Shown here piece after piece: positions 9,145-16,904 of a DNA stretch of 64,000 nt. A program made the position numbers and the translations under genes. The stretch spans positions 62,001 to 126,000 of the forward strand of contig JANQAI010000011.1 of the NCBI GenBank assembly GCA_024707145.1, given 5' to 3'. A model generated the notes under the pieces. That model did not search any database, was not told the origin of the DNA, and saw only the letters and a program-made list of their open reading frames with translations. Origin of the DNA: Magnetospirillum sp. Its GTDB lineage: Bacteria > Pseudomonadota > Alphaproteobacteria > Rhodospirillales > Magnetospirillaceae. Every line of letters starts with the position of its first letter. The stretch's first letter is position 1.

Positions 9145-10029
9145 GTGGCGAGACCTCGTACCGTTACCATTGCTGCCGCCAACATCAAGGTCCACCCGCA
9201 TCCGCCTGGGATTTATCCGCGCCTACTCAAGGATGCGTTCGCACTTAAGCGGCCAATCCAGTGCCGCGGTGACCAGCACCTCGTGATGCGCCCGTTCCAT
9301 GATGCCGGTGACGGCGTGCTTGTCGGCTCGGTCGCCCGATTCACCGAGATCGACCCCGAACTGGCCTGGTTCAACTCGGAAACCCTGGATGTGGCCGACG
9401 AAGAAAACGTCAAGAGCATCAAAATCCCTGAGGGCATGCACCCCAATTATGTGCCGGTCTTCTTCGCCTTCTTCGAGAAGTCACACCTATTTGTGTTCGA
9501 GACTAAAGGCAAGGATGTGTCGATCAGCCCCAACATGGTCGAGAAGTTCCTGAAGGGGTTGTTCGGTCAGCCGGAAATCGTAAAGGTGTATGGTCAGGTC
9601 GATGTGACCATCGTCGCGGACGTCAATAAGCTCGATCAAATTCTCGGCTCCCAGGCCATTCGCAAACTGACCATCAAGATCAGGCGGCCCAATCCCGACA
9701 CCCTGAATGTCCATCGCGACAAGGTCATGAAGCGCCTGGGGGCCAATAACGCCATTGCATTTGAGCAGACCCTTATTCCGCCGATGAGTGAGGCGCTGAC
9801 CCCCGACGATGAGACCAAGCTGTTGGCGCGTGTGGCTCTGACCGACGGCGAGGTCACGGCGATTGTGGGTGATGGCGATGGAGGTCGGGTTGTTCCGCGG
9901 TCAACTGCGGCTCATCCGCTTGTGGAACCGCACGCCTATGATCCAGATGCGCTGACTGAACAGCAAGGCTTCCTGCGTGGCGCCCGTGGTTTGGTCGAGA
10001 AGATCGGACGCTACCTTGCGGCAACGTAG
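9145..10029 (+). CDS. DUF4747-like protein, possible RexA analogue
   Basis: Predicted protein of 294 aa. The start region reads ANIKVHPHPPGIYPRLLKDAF, followed by RGDQHLV and ARFTEID, which I recall as typical of the DUF4747 family. A C-terminal half with VTIVADVNKLDQIL then KLTIKIRRPNPD is roughly collinear with the second half of phage lambda RexA, a comparison from memory. The next gene encodes a four-helix membrane protein, and the pair mimics the soluble RexA/membrane RexB layout. It is followed by or overlaps that gene, so the two are co-expressed. The defence role is inference from context. Confidence 0.65.
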   Translation: MARPRTVTIAAANIKVHPHPPGIYPRLLKDAFALKRPIQCRGDQHLVMRPFHDAGDGVLVGSVARFTEIDPELAWFNSETLDVADEENVKSIKIPEGMHPNYVPVFFAFFEKSHLFVFETKGKDVSISPNMVEKFLKGLFGQPEIVKVYGQVDVTIVADVNKLDQILGSQAIRKLTIKIRRPNPDTLNVHRDKVMKRLGANNAIAFEQTLIPPMSEALTPDDETKLLARVALTDGEVTAIVGDGDGGRVVPRSTAAHPLVEPHAYDPDALTEQQGFLRGARGLVEKIGRYLAAT

Positions 10030-10663
10030 GTTCCGCATCCCAGCTTCCTATTGGAAGCCCTTGGAGCCTTTACGGGAGTATTGGCGGATTTACGGCGGCG
10101 TGGGTGCGGTCCTCACCTCGCCGTATTTTCATTTATCAATTTTGATAACCGCCCTGACTAGCCCCATTTGGGTCGCCACGAAATGGTGGGAGTTATCGAT
10201 TTCCGTACTTCCCAACATTGTCGGGTTCACCATCGGCGGTTATGCCATCCTCGTGTCCTTTGGCGACGAAGAATTTAAAAGGAAGATCGCAGGGAAAACG
10301 GACGAGGACGACGGAGACAGTCCCTATATGCACGTCAATGCCACGCTTGTGCATACCATCATCGTACAGGCAACGGCACTTCTGATCTCCATCATATTCA
10401 AGGGGCTTTCCTTCATCTCGTATGCGGAGATTTCGGAGGCCAAGGACTGGAGCCTAATTTCTGTTGTGCCTGGAGTGATTCTCTCCGCTCCTGCATTTCT
10501 CCTCTTCGCCTACGGGCTTGTGCTGTTGATTCCGCTGTCCATCAACATCTTCGAGGTGGCGAGTTGGTACGACGACGACCAAACCGGCCAGCGGGTCGCG
10601 AAATGCAAGGCACCGCCCCAGCCCGTATCCCAAAAGGTTCCCGCACCCGTTGATGAAGGGTGA
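9977..10663 (+). CDS. Four-helix membrane protein paired with the DUF4747-like gene
   Basis: Up to 228 aa. Hydrophobic segments lie at about residues 50-67, 74-92, 123-146 and 160-184. A charged cytoplasmic-type loop with KRKIAGKTDEDDGD separates helices 2 and 3, and the tail is hydrophilic. The start is uncertain: GTG at 9977 overlaps the upstream gene by 53 bp, and TTG at 10016 is an alternative. The topology and position after a RexA-like gene recall RexB, the ion channel of the lambda Rex exclusion system, though this protein is longer and I see no direct sequence match. Confidence 0.65.
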   Translation: MAPVVWSRRSDATLRQRRFRIPASYWKPLEPLREYWRIYGGVGAVLTSPYFHLSILITALTSPIWVATKWWELSISVLPNIVGFTIGGYAILVSFGDEEFKRKIAGKTDEDDGDSPYMHVNATLVHTIIVQATALLISIIFKGLSFISYAEISEAKDWSLISVVPGVILSAPAFLLFAYGLVLLIPLSINIFEVASWYDDDQTGQRVAKCKAPPQPVSQKVPAPVDEG

Positions 10664-10700
10664 AGCTATGTGAGGCAAGCGCTCAAGGCGAAAGGAGCGC

Positions 10701-11288
10701 TTATGCTGCCGCCAAAATGCGCTGTACGACGCTGACCCCAACCCCAAGCGTCCTGGCGATCTTCAGCTTACCCATGCCACCGCCGTGCAGTTTCCGAATG
10801 CGGGCCTCCACCTCGGCTCCAGCCTTCGGGCGCCCCAGCGTCTTGCCCTGCGCCTTGGCCCGGCCCAGGCCAGCGGCGACCCGCTCGCGGATCATGCCGC
10901 GCTCGAACTCGGCGAACACCCCGCACATCTGGAACATGGCCCGGCCCGACGGTGTGGAGGTATCGAGCGCCTGCTGGTGCAGGTACAGGTCGCAGCCGAC
11001 GGCGGCCAGTTCGTTGATGAAGGCCACCAGGTCTTGTAGCGAGCGCCCGAGCCGGTCCACGCTCCACGCCATGACCATGTCGAACTCCCGCCGGGTGGCG
11101 CCCTTGCATACCGCGTCGAACTGCGGGCGCTTGTCGCGGCCCTTGGCGCCGCTGATGCCGGAATCCTCGAACACGTGGACGATGTCCCAGCCGCTTCGGG
11201 CGGCGACGGCCTCAAGCTCGCGGCGCTGGTTCTCGGTGGTCTGGCCGCTGGTCGAGACGCGGGTATAGAGGGCGACGCGCTTGCGCAT
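10701..11288 (-). CDS. Serine recombinase (resolvase/invertase family)
   Basis: Protein of 195 aa with the catalytic domain beginning VALYTRVSTSGQ, placing the nucleophilic serine at residue 12. The conserved DRLGRS and the E helix with FAEFERGMIRERV follow, and a C-terminal helix-turn-helix (GGMGKLKIARTLGVGVSVVQRIL) binds DNA. Such enzymes resolve or invert DNA at paired short sites and are common on transposons and plasmids. Repeated CGTATAG elements lie just upstream and may be its sites. Confidence 0.93.
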   Translation of the reverse strand: MRKRVALYTRVSTSGQTTENQRRELEAVAARSGWDIVHVFEDSGISGAKGRDKRPQFDAVCKGATRREFDMVMAWSVDRLGRSLQDLVAFINELAAVGCDLYLHQQALDTSTPSGRAMFQMCGVFAEFERGMIRERVAAGLGRAKAQGKTLGRPKAGAEVEARIRKLHGGGMGKLKIARTLGVGVSVVQRILAAA

Positions 11289-11339
11289 GGCTCATCTCTC
11301 CGGTTGATGAGGGATTATACCCGATACGCCATCCGCAAC

Positions 11340-11444
11340 CTATACGAGAAATAACTCTTTTCCGTATAGCTGCGGCCCGCCCCGGAAGCGCGTGGGGGCG
11401 GTGGGACCAGCGGCCCAGGCCGGCGGAGGGGATTTCCGTATAGG
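11340..11444. repeat. Repeated CGTATAG elements upstream of the serine recombinase
   Basis: CTATACG at 11340-11346 and CGTATAG at 11363-11369 form an inverted pair, and a further CGTATAG copy lies in TTCCGTATAG at 11435-11444. The arrangement beside a resolvase gene suggests res or operator subsites. Confidence 0.4.
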
Positions 11445-11512
11445 CCCGCCCCATGATGCCAGAGCCGTCTCGGTTTACCCTTGCCTCGCGATGCCCGGTT
11501 CGGCTATCACTG

Positions 11513-11532
11513 TGGTAACGCAAAGGTTACCA
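11513..11532. promoter_or_regulatory. Palindromic operator of the toxin-antitoxin operon
   Basis: TGGTAAC and GTTACCA form a perfect 7-bp inverted repeat separated by six bases, ending four bases before the toxin ATG at 11537. No clear ribosome binding site is visible there. Binding of the antitoxin here would block the operon start, as is usual for TA modules. Confidence 0.55.
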
Positions 11533-11536
11533 TTGA

Positions 11537-11920
11537 ATGCCGGACATCCGCGAATATATCCTTGAGGACGGCCGCAGCCCGTTCGCCGTCTGGTTCCATA
11601 AGCTGGAGGCGCGGGCCGCCGCCAAGGTGGCCGTCGCCAAGATCAAGTTGGTCGGCGGGCAGTTCGGCAACCTGAAGGCCGTCGGCGAGGGCGTTTCGGA
11701 GTACCGCATCGACTACGGCCCTGGTTACCGGGTGTATCTTGGCCGCGATGGAGCCGAACTGGTGATCCTGCTCGGCGGCGGCGACAAAACATCGCAGAGC
11801 GAGGACATCGCCGAGGCCAAGCGGTTGTGGAAGGAGTATAAGCACCGCAAGGCCATGGAGAAGAAGGCGGCAGCGGCGGGAACAGCGTCTCCCGTCAAAG
11901 GCAAGCGAGACAAGAGGTAG
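11537..11920 (+). CDS. RelE/HigB-family addiction-module toxin
   Basis: Protein of 127 aa with the order seen in HigB-like killer proteins: an N-terminal FAVWFHKLEARAAAKV helix, then VSEYRIDYGPGYRVYLGRDG forming the RelE-like sheet, then ELVILLGGGDKTSQSEDIAEAKRLW. These toxins cut mRNA at the ribosome. The Lys/Ala-rich tail beyond residue 105 is longer than usual. The antitoxin gene starts four bases after the stop. Toxin-first order matches the HigB/HigA type. Confidence 0.88.
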   Translation: MPDIREYILEDGRSPFAVWFHKLEARAAAKVAVAKIKLVGGQFGNLKAVGEGVSEYRIDYGPGYRVYLGRDGAELVILLGGGDKTSQSEDIAEAKRLWKEYKHRKAMEKKAAAAGTASPVKGKRDKR

Positions 11921-11924
11921 AAGG

Positions 11925-12224
11925 ATGGCTCTGACCCGCGATTTCAAGGAAACCATCAAGGCCCGTGCCGATCAGGACGCGGAGTTCCGCCAAGCCCTGG
12001 TGAGCGAGGCCATCGAATGCCTGCTCAACGGCGATTTCGACACCGCCAAGGCGATCTTCCGGGACTACATCAACGCCACCATCGGCTTCGAGAAGCTGGC
12101 CGACGAGGTGGGAACGCCCTCCAAGAGCCTGATGCGGATGTTCGGGCCGCGCGGCAATCCGCAGGCGCAAAGCCTGCTGCCGGTGATCGCCTATATCCGC
12201 AAACGGGAACATCTGGCGGCCTGA
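11925..12224 (+). CDS. HTH antitoxin of the HigA-like family
   Basis: Protein of 99 aa whose middle part TIGFEKLADEVGTPSKSLMRMFG is a helix-turn-helix. The TPSKSLMRMFGPRGNPQ signature is typical of addiction-module antidote proteins paired with the preceding toxin type. It is expected to neutralise the toxin and repress the operon through the palindrome at 11513-11532. Confidence 0.88.
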   Translation: MALTRDFKETIKARADQDAEFRQALVSEAIECLLNGDFDTAKAIFRDYINATIGFEKLADEVGTPSKSLMRMFGPRGNPQAQSLLPVIAYIRKREHLAA

Positions 12225-12244
12225 GCCGGACGACGGTTGGGCCG

Positions 12245-12805
12245 TCAGGCAAGACGCGCCTCCGCCGTCGCCTCCAGGGTCCGGATCATCTCGACGGTGC
12301 GGGCATAGGTGCTGCGATGCATGCCGGACGGCTTGGGTGGAAGGGGCGCGTCCATGCCCGGCTGGCCGCCCAGTTTCGTCCGCAGGCGGTTGGCGCGGCT
12401 GAGGCCGCGAAGCTTGGGGCCTTCCTGGCGGGTGGCATAGGTCAGGCCGTGGCAGTTGCGGCAGGCGAAGGCGGCGGGGTGGCCGGCGAGGTACAGCTTG
12501 CCGGCCCGGTGGCTGCAGGAGGGGCAGCGGAACCAAGGGCGGTTGCCGCCATAATGGCAGGCCGTGGCGGTCAAGGCGATGCGCTGCTCGACGGGGCGCG
12601 GGTCTCCATGGCGGCGGTAGGCCAGGACAAGGGCGCCGGCCTGCACGGTGACGCCGAGGCTCGCCGCCGTCGTGCCGGTTTGGGTGTTCCACAGCCAGGT
12701 GAACGACCCGCCGGGCCGCAGATGGCCGTCCCGGTGCCAGCGGCCTACGTCGAGGGCGAGGCAGGCTTCACACGTTATTTTTCCAAGGCCGGGGCGGCGG
12801 GCCAT
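12245..12805 (-). CDS. Hypothetical zinc-ribbon protein
   Basis: Protein of 186 aa. The ATG at 12805 is selected because AAGGAGG precedes it by seven bases; an upstream in-frame ATG at 12823 lies before that site. There are three CxxC-type motifs: CEAC near residue 12, CPSC near residue 92 and CRNC near residue 113, the last in FACRNCHGLTYATR. The paired later motifs look like a zinc ribbon. Proteins with this CHGLTY box occur on proteobacterial mobile elements, but I know of no function. Confidence 0.65.
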   Translation of the reverse strand: MARRPGLGKITCEACLALDVGRWHRDGHLRPGGSFTWLWNTQTGTTAASLGVTVQAGALVLAYRRHGDPRPVEQRIALTATACHYGGNRPWFRCPSCSHRAGKLYLAGHPAAFACRNCHGLTYATRQEGPKLRGLSRANRLRTKLGGQPGMDAPLPPKPSGMHRSTYARTVEMIRTLEATAEARLA

Positions 12806-12879
12806 CTCGAACCTCCTTTTCATCGAAATGGTTTGGAAGATGGTGGGGGAGCGGGCGGAGGTGGATACGCGGGACAGCC

Positions 12880-13080
12880 CTACTCGTCATGCTCCCAGGG
12901 GGCGATGGGCAAGCCTCGGACGTGACGATCCACCTGCTCGCGCCCGACCTGGACCTTGCCGACCTCGAATACCCGGTTGCGGGCAACGCCTTGGTCCACG
13001 AACAGCACCCGCACCGGGGCATCTGCGGCTATCTCCGCGATGTGCCCTCTGGCATCGAATACGACCACCACGCGGTTCAT
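12880..13080 (-). CDS. Small conserved hypothetical protein
   Basis: Predicted 66-aa protein beginning MNRVVVVFDARGHIAEIAADAPV. Its ATG overlaps the stop codon of the upstream lipoprotein gene (ATGA at 13077-13080), so the two are translationally coupled. No domain is recognised. Confidence 0.6.
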   Translation of the reverse strand: MNRVVVVFDARGHIAEIAADAPVRVLFVDQGVARNRVFEVGKVQVGREQVDRHVRGLPIAPWEHDE

Positions 13081-13409
13081 TTCTGCGCCTGCTGGATGGG
13101 CGCCGCCGAGTGGTTGGGGTTCGAGGACGCGAAGCCGGTCACGCGGACCAGTACGCCGTCGGCGGTGAAATCACCGGCGAACACCTCATCGATCACCGAG
13201 AACGGGTTGGGCATGTCCCGCTTTGCCCACACCTCATGGCGGGTGCCGTCCTCCAGGAAACGGACGGTGATGGGGCGGGTACCCAGTTGATCAGAAATCT
13301 GCGTGTCGGTGGTCACGCCGGGCTGGACTTGGCCGATGATCTCGCTTGGCATGGTTGTGCAAGCCGTGACCGGAAGGGAGAGGGCGAGCAACGTGGCGAT
13401 CCGTTTCAT
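13077..13409 (-). CDS. Small lipoprotein
   Basis: Protein of 110 aa with a signal peptide, MKRIATLLALSLPVTAC, whose lipobox VTAC puts the lipidated cysteine at residue 17. The mature part has a beta-rich pattern (EIIGQVQPGVTTDTQISDQL) reminiscent of SmpA/OmlA-type small outer-membrane lipoproteins, which detect or form part of envelope assemblies. That relation is weak. It forms a two-gene unit with the 66-aa protein downstream. Confidence 0.7.
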   Translation of the reverse strand: MKRIATLLALSLPVTACTTMPSEIIGQVQPGVTTDTQISDQLGTRPITVRFLEDGTRHEVWAKRDMPNPFSVIDEVFAGDFTADGVLVRVTGFASSNPNHSAAPIQQAQK

Positions 13410-14206
13410 GACACGTTCCTTTATCCTGCTTCTGCCCGTTCGGGGGAGGAAGGGCCGTCATTCGGATATAGGGGCGTGCGACATGGCCGAGGTGAAAGGC
13501 GAGGGCGATTTCCAGCCCGCTTCGCCGTAAAAGTGCGTCTGATCTCCGTCCGAGGTAGTAGACGAGCACCACCCCAAGGTGGTTCCCCGCTTCAGGGGAC
13601 GCGCCGCGCTCGCTCATGGTGCCGGTCAGCGGCCAGATGGCCTTTTCCCAGCCCCGATGTTTCCGTGGGGGTGACGGATATACCCCCTGCGCGGTATATG
13701 GCCGACCGTACACCGCGTGCGGTCGGCGCCACCATGGCCGGGGCAAATGAAACGCCTTTACCCGGCCAGTTCTTTCGCGAGCAGGTCAAGATCAAGCTTT
13801 ACGTCTGGGTTGGTTCCGGCGTATGCGAGGAGCCGGAAAAGCGAACCCAATGCAGCGATCATTGGCCGTTCGTGGCACTCCGGGGTGTGGCAGGCCCTGG
13901 AGCGCCCCTCTATTCTCGATGAACGTGATGCTGTAGTCTAGTAATATTTCGGATAATATGTTCGAGGTTTTATTGTGATGGACGCGATTTTCCGCGCTTT
14001 TATCTTCGTTACTTCATGTGTTTTGAGGCCATTTCCCTTGTGGCAGTCGGTCGAGAGGGTGACGAGGGAGGGGGCCGCAATCGCGTTTTAAGGTGCTGCC
14101 GGCTGGTGAAGGGCGTAGGCGACAGGGGGATGTACCAGCCGACCCTGTTTCGGCCCTCGACGGGGCGAAAACGGCCATGTCGCCCACCTCACTTGCCAAG
14201 CTCACC
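13410..14206. other. Gene-poor stretch within the island
   Basis: No confident gene in about 800 bp. On the minus strand a 34-codon tail (MIAALGSLFRLLAYAG...) at about 13767-13871 could be the remnant of a lost gene but is too short to call. An AT-rich segment near 13930-14030 stands out from the surrounding GC-rich DNA. Longer open frames here have unnatural composition. Confidence 0.35.
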
Positions 14207-14959
14207 CTATCCATCTCCCTTAACCCGGTAGCCCTGGAGCGTGAGACCAATGCGGTCGATGAAGTGGCGGTGGCGGTCGTAGGGGTGGACGAGGCGGAAC
14301 TGGCGCCCCGAGGCGAGGCGCACTGAATGCACGTTCCTGGCCCGGCTGCGCGCGTCCTTGGCGCGGCCATTGGCCGTCAGCAGTTGCGAGGTGCCGCAGC
14401 GCTTGCCGAGGATGACGCCCTGGTTTTCATATTTGATATCATAGCCAGGGTATTGCAGTTGGTTGAGGCCCTTAAGGAAATAGCCAAGGGTTCGCTTCAG
14501 GTTTTCGAGATAGCGGAACAGGTCATATTCAGGGAAGGAGCCAATAACCGTCTGCGCATTGACCACACGCCCCCGTTCCTGGAAGGTTGCGCCGATCTTG
14601 GGGTTTTCGGCCCATGCATCCTTACGTCGCATGAACTCCTCGACATATTCGAGAGGGCAATGGGCCAGGATATGGGTGTTTTCTCCTTTAGGTGGAGGAT
14701 GTTCCTGTACCAGCACCCAGGCAGGTGACGCAGGCTTTGCCTTGTGCTTCCTTTCTTTCTTCCGGAGCCAGTCCTCGAACAGCTTGAGATATTTCCAAGT
14801 GGCCTCTTGGGCGCTGCACCGTATCCGTGCCCGGCCCCAGTTGATGCTCAGGTAGAGGTTCAAGGGCTGGCCGATGCAGAAGGCGTGGGCGGTTGCCGCT
14901 ATGAGCTCATGCACTTGGCCGATAGTGAGGAAGTCGGATTCACGGTCGGAGCGGTTCAT
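14207..14959 (-). CDS. Hypothetical protein, possibly mobile-element related
   Basis: Predicted protein of 250 aa starting MNRSDRESDFLTIGQVHEL. It includes LNLYLSINWGRA near residue 35, a basic stretch KKERKHKAKP near 71 and THILAHCP near 94. A single His (HILAH) with an upstream hydrophobic strand loosely recalls replication initiator-like proteins, but a full HUH motif is not seen. I do not recognise the family. It lies among orphan genes of the R1-R2 island. Confidence 0.55.
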   Translation of the reverse strand: MNRSDRESDFLTIGQVHELIAATAHAFCIGQPLNLYLSINWGRARIRCSAQEATWKYLKLFEDWLRKKERKHKAKPASPAWVLVQEHPPPKGENTHILAHCPLEYVEEFMRRKDAWAENPKIGATFQERGRVVNAQTVIGSFPEYDLFRYLENLKRTLGYFLKGLNQLQYPGYDIKYENQGVILGKRCGTSQLLTANGRAKDARSRARNVHSVRLASGRQFRLVHPYDRHRHFIDRIGLTLQGYRVKGDG

Positions 14960-15289
14960 GGAGAATGGCTCGGTTGTGCTTCAGTTGTTTCTAATGCATG
15001 CCCGAAGTGGGCATTGAGCTGATGTCGATGCTCAGGCTGAAGGTCTCTCTTCTACGGTAATAAGAGGGGCTGCAGCGAGATGATGGGCAGGCGGGTTGGA
15101 TGCACACGGCCGCAAGCCCTTATTTCCCCGGGGATTTCTCGCCCGCGCATGTTTTCGGACGATGGTGCTCACTTGCTCCCGGTCGTAAGTTTCTCCAGTG
15201 GAATGTGTCGGCTTGCGACAAATTCGCGGAAGGTGGCCGACAAGGCATCCAATCATGCACGTTCCTCTGTCGTCAGCAGGGAGCGGCAA
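14960..15289. other. Intergenic stretch without a convincing gene
   Basis: Several short minus-strand frames exist, such as one ending LEKLTTGSK, but none has both a credible start and protein-like composition over its length. It may hold decayed coding sequence beyond the terminator of the adjacent operon. Confidence 0.3.
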
Positions 15290-15325
15290 GAAAAAGCCCC
15301 CGGCACAAGCTGACGCGCCGAGGGC
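15290..15325 (-). terminator. Rho-independent terminator of the M41-like operon
   Basis: On the minus strand GCCCTCGGC pairs with GCCGGGGGC (one G-U pair) and is followed by TTTTT. It lies just after the end of the M41-like gene and its upstream helix-turn-helix gene. Confidence 0.65.
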
Positions 15326-15339
15326 ATTGAGATTACTCG

Positions 15340-15860
15340 TCACGAACCATGTGGGCGACTGCGCCGCCCCGCGCCCTCCACCAGGCGTGCGGCCATTTCT
15401 TGAACGGCCTCCCAACGACGGTGCAGCTCTTCTTCCACCTGCGTCGCCAGAAGTGCGACGAAAAGGCGCGCTTCGTCTTCCGATCGGCTAAACCGCAAGG
15501 CAATTTCGCTTGCCCGATCGAAGTCCGCCGCCGCCCATGATTCGTTGCTGAACGGATAGCCCTCGCGCTGGGCTATGGGGCCGGCGAGGATCACCTTGAT
15601 GCCAATCTCTGCCAAAGAACGGTTTCCCGTGATCCTGATGCCGCGTACAGGGGGATGAGTGAAGCCTCCATGTGATCATGGGCGGGGAGTAATTCGACCG
15701 GACTTATCCAGCGCCCAAAGGATGCTGCAATCATCGCGTGCCCCGCCTGATGGTAAGCAGCATGTGCGGCGTCATAGAAGCGAGGGTTGGTGAATTCCGG
15801 TACAAGCAGTTCATTAATTTCGCTGCCGTGCCGAACCGGGGAAAGTGTGGTCACTGGCAA
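15340..15860 (-). pseudogene. M41-like metallopeptidase-fold protein, frameshifted
   Basis: The first part (15860 to 15591) reads YDAAHAAYHQAGHAMIAASFGR, resembling the zinc helix of FtsH/M41 peptidases, but the HExxH glutamate is Gln (HQAGH). The second part (15615 to 15340), in another frame, gives GIKVILAGPIAQREGY, the AGP(I/A)A(E/Q) segment that normally follows in this fold. The frames join near 15610-15620 at GTTCTTTGG, implying a one- or two-base indel. With the Gln substitution the protein may be a binding rather than proteolytic member. It lies eight bases downstream of a helix-turn-helix gene. Confidence 0.6.
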
Positions 15861-15868
15861 TACTCCAG

Positions 15869-16117
15869 TTATTCAGAAGTCGAGCTTTTCAAGGGGGTGA
15901 GGATGGACGAGGCCCAGGCATCCAACTCGTTCACCGGGTACAACGGGACGCGATTGGCATGCATGAAGCGCGGGCCGCCGCCCACAACCGCAAGCTTAGA
16001 AAGCGTGCTCGGCTTGCGGTCGATGCCCCAAGTGTCTTTAAGGTATTTGCTGGCCTCCGTCCGGCGGAGGCGGATAGGCCAATCAGGGATCATGTCGGTA
16101 AGGTTCCTCGCCGTCAT
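15869..16117 (-). CDS. Helix-turn-helix DNA-binding protein (AlpA/excisionase type)
   Basis: Protein of 82 aa. The segment RLRRTEASKYLKDTWGIDRKPSTLSKLAVVGGGPRF has the winged helix layout of MerR/AlpA-type excisionases, ending with RVPLYPVNELDAWA, a conserved tail of that group. Such genes regulate integrase or promote excision, and integrase 2 lies 800 bp away on the same strand. The M41-like gene follows after eight bases. Confidence 0.75.
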   Translation of the reverse strand: MTARNLTDMIPDWPIRLRRTEASKYLKDTWGIDRKPSTLSKLAVVGGGPRFMHANRVPLYPVNELDAWASSILTPLKSSTSE

Positions 16118-16261
16118 TTGCGGTTATTCCTCGAAATCGCCCGGTGTGCCGGGAATGAGCGGAGGATGGCTGGGTAACCGCACAGCCCGATACATTCGCT
16201 AATGCGCTGATAAGGCGAACACTTTATGGGTATTTTGGGGAAGGTCGGGTAAGGTGCAATT

Positions 16262-16567
16262 TCACAGGCCGCCGATACCCAGGTCTTTCTGGGGAGGGTA
16301 GGTGCCGGCAAGAATTTTACGAATGGTTTCTGAGGAAAACCGTTGCCCACTCGGGGTGCCAACAAGGATCTTGGCAATATCCCTATGTGAAAGATTTTTC
16401 ATTTTGCGCGCGGCCGCAATTACACTTTGAATTCTGTTTCTGAGCAGTGCCTCGCGTTCTTTTGCGGTTTGGGCATTTGTCGCGCTTTGCGCCCTGCGTC
16501 GCTGTGGTTCTACGCCTTCGGCAAATTCCTCCGCTGCCATCCAAAGTTCAAGCTGGTCGCGCCGCAC
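16262..16567 (-). CDS. Hypothetical protein with possible C-terminal HTH
   Basis: From the GTG at 16567 the protein is 101 aa. A helical C-terminal half, HRDIAKILVGTPSGQRFSSETIRKIL, may form a helix-turn-helix. The frame stays open and protein-like upstream (YDEKDWVTDCFAYALEVR) but shows no standard start codon before it overlaps the next gene, so the true start may be unusual or lost. Confidence 0.5.
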   Translation of the reverse strand: MRRDQLELWMAAEEFAEGVEPQRRRAQSATNAQTAKEREALLRNRIQSVIAAARKMKNLSHRDIAKILVGTPSGQRFSSETIRKILAGTYPPQKDLGIGGL

Positions 16568-16617
16568 TTCGAGTGCATAGGCAAAACAATCTGTAACCCA
16601 GTCCTTCTCATCGTAAA

Positions 16618-16887
16618 TTACTGAAAATCGACACTCATTTGCGTCCCAGTCAACTCGGCTTCGACCAACCCTTGCCCAGAACTGCGCCTGTAGGTCCGTT
16701 CCGAAAAACTTTCCCCGTCCTCGATCCTGTACCAGCCGATAACGTCAATATCGCGGTGAGCGAAGGCGGTCACGAGGCGGTGTTCTATTTCTTGTTTGTT
16801 GAGCACCTTTCCAAGCCGCTCCAGGGCTTGATTGTACGCATCAACGAGGGCGATGCGCGGTCTTCCAGGTGAACTCGCGGGTGCCAT
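16618..16887 (-). CDS. Small hypothetical protein downstream of integrase 2
   Basis: Protein of 89 aa starting MAPASSPGRPRIALVDAYN, with GGGGAGG eight bases before its ATG. It begins 17 bases after the integrase 2 stop, so the two are probably co-transcribed. It is mixed helix and strand (KQEIEHRLVTAFAHRDIDVIGWYRIEDGE) and of unknown function. Confidence 0.6.
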   Translation of the reverse strand: MAPASSPGRPRIALVDAYNQALERLGKVLNKQEIEHRLVTAFAHRDIDVIGWYRIEDGESFSERTYRRSSGQGLVEAELTGTQMSVDFQ

Positions 16888-16904
16888 TTTTGCATCCTCC
16901 CCAC

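Noticed and set aside
13592..13795. A 67-codon minus-strand frame in the island gap
   Set aside because: No ribosome binding site, biased composition and no neighbouring partner.
15032..15415. A 127-codon minus-strand frame
   Set aside because: It runs through a clear terminator (15290-15325) and shows no consistent protein-like composition; different frames look better in different parts.
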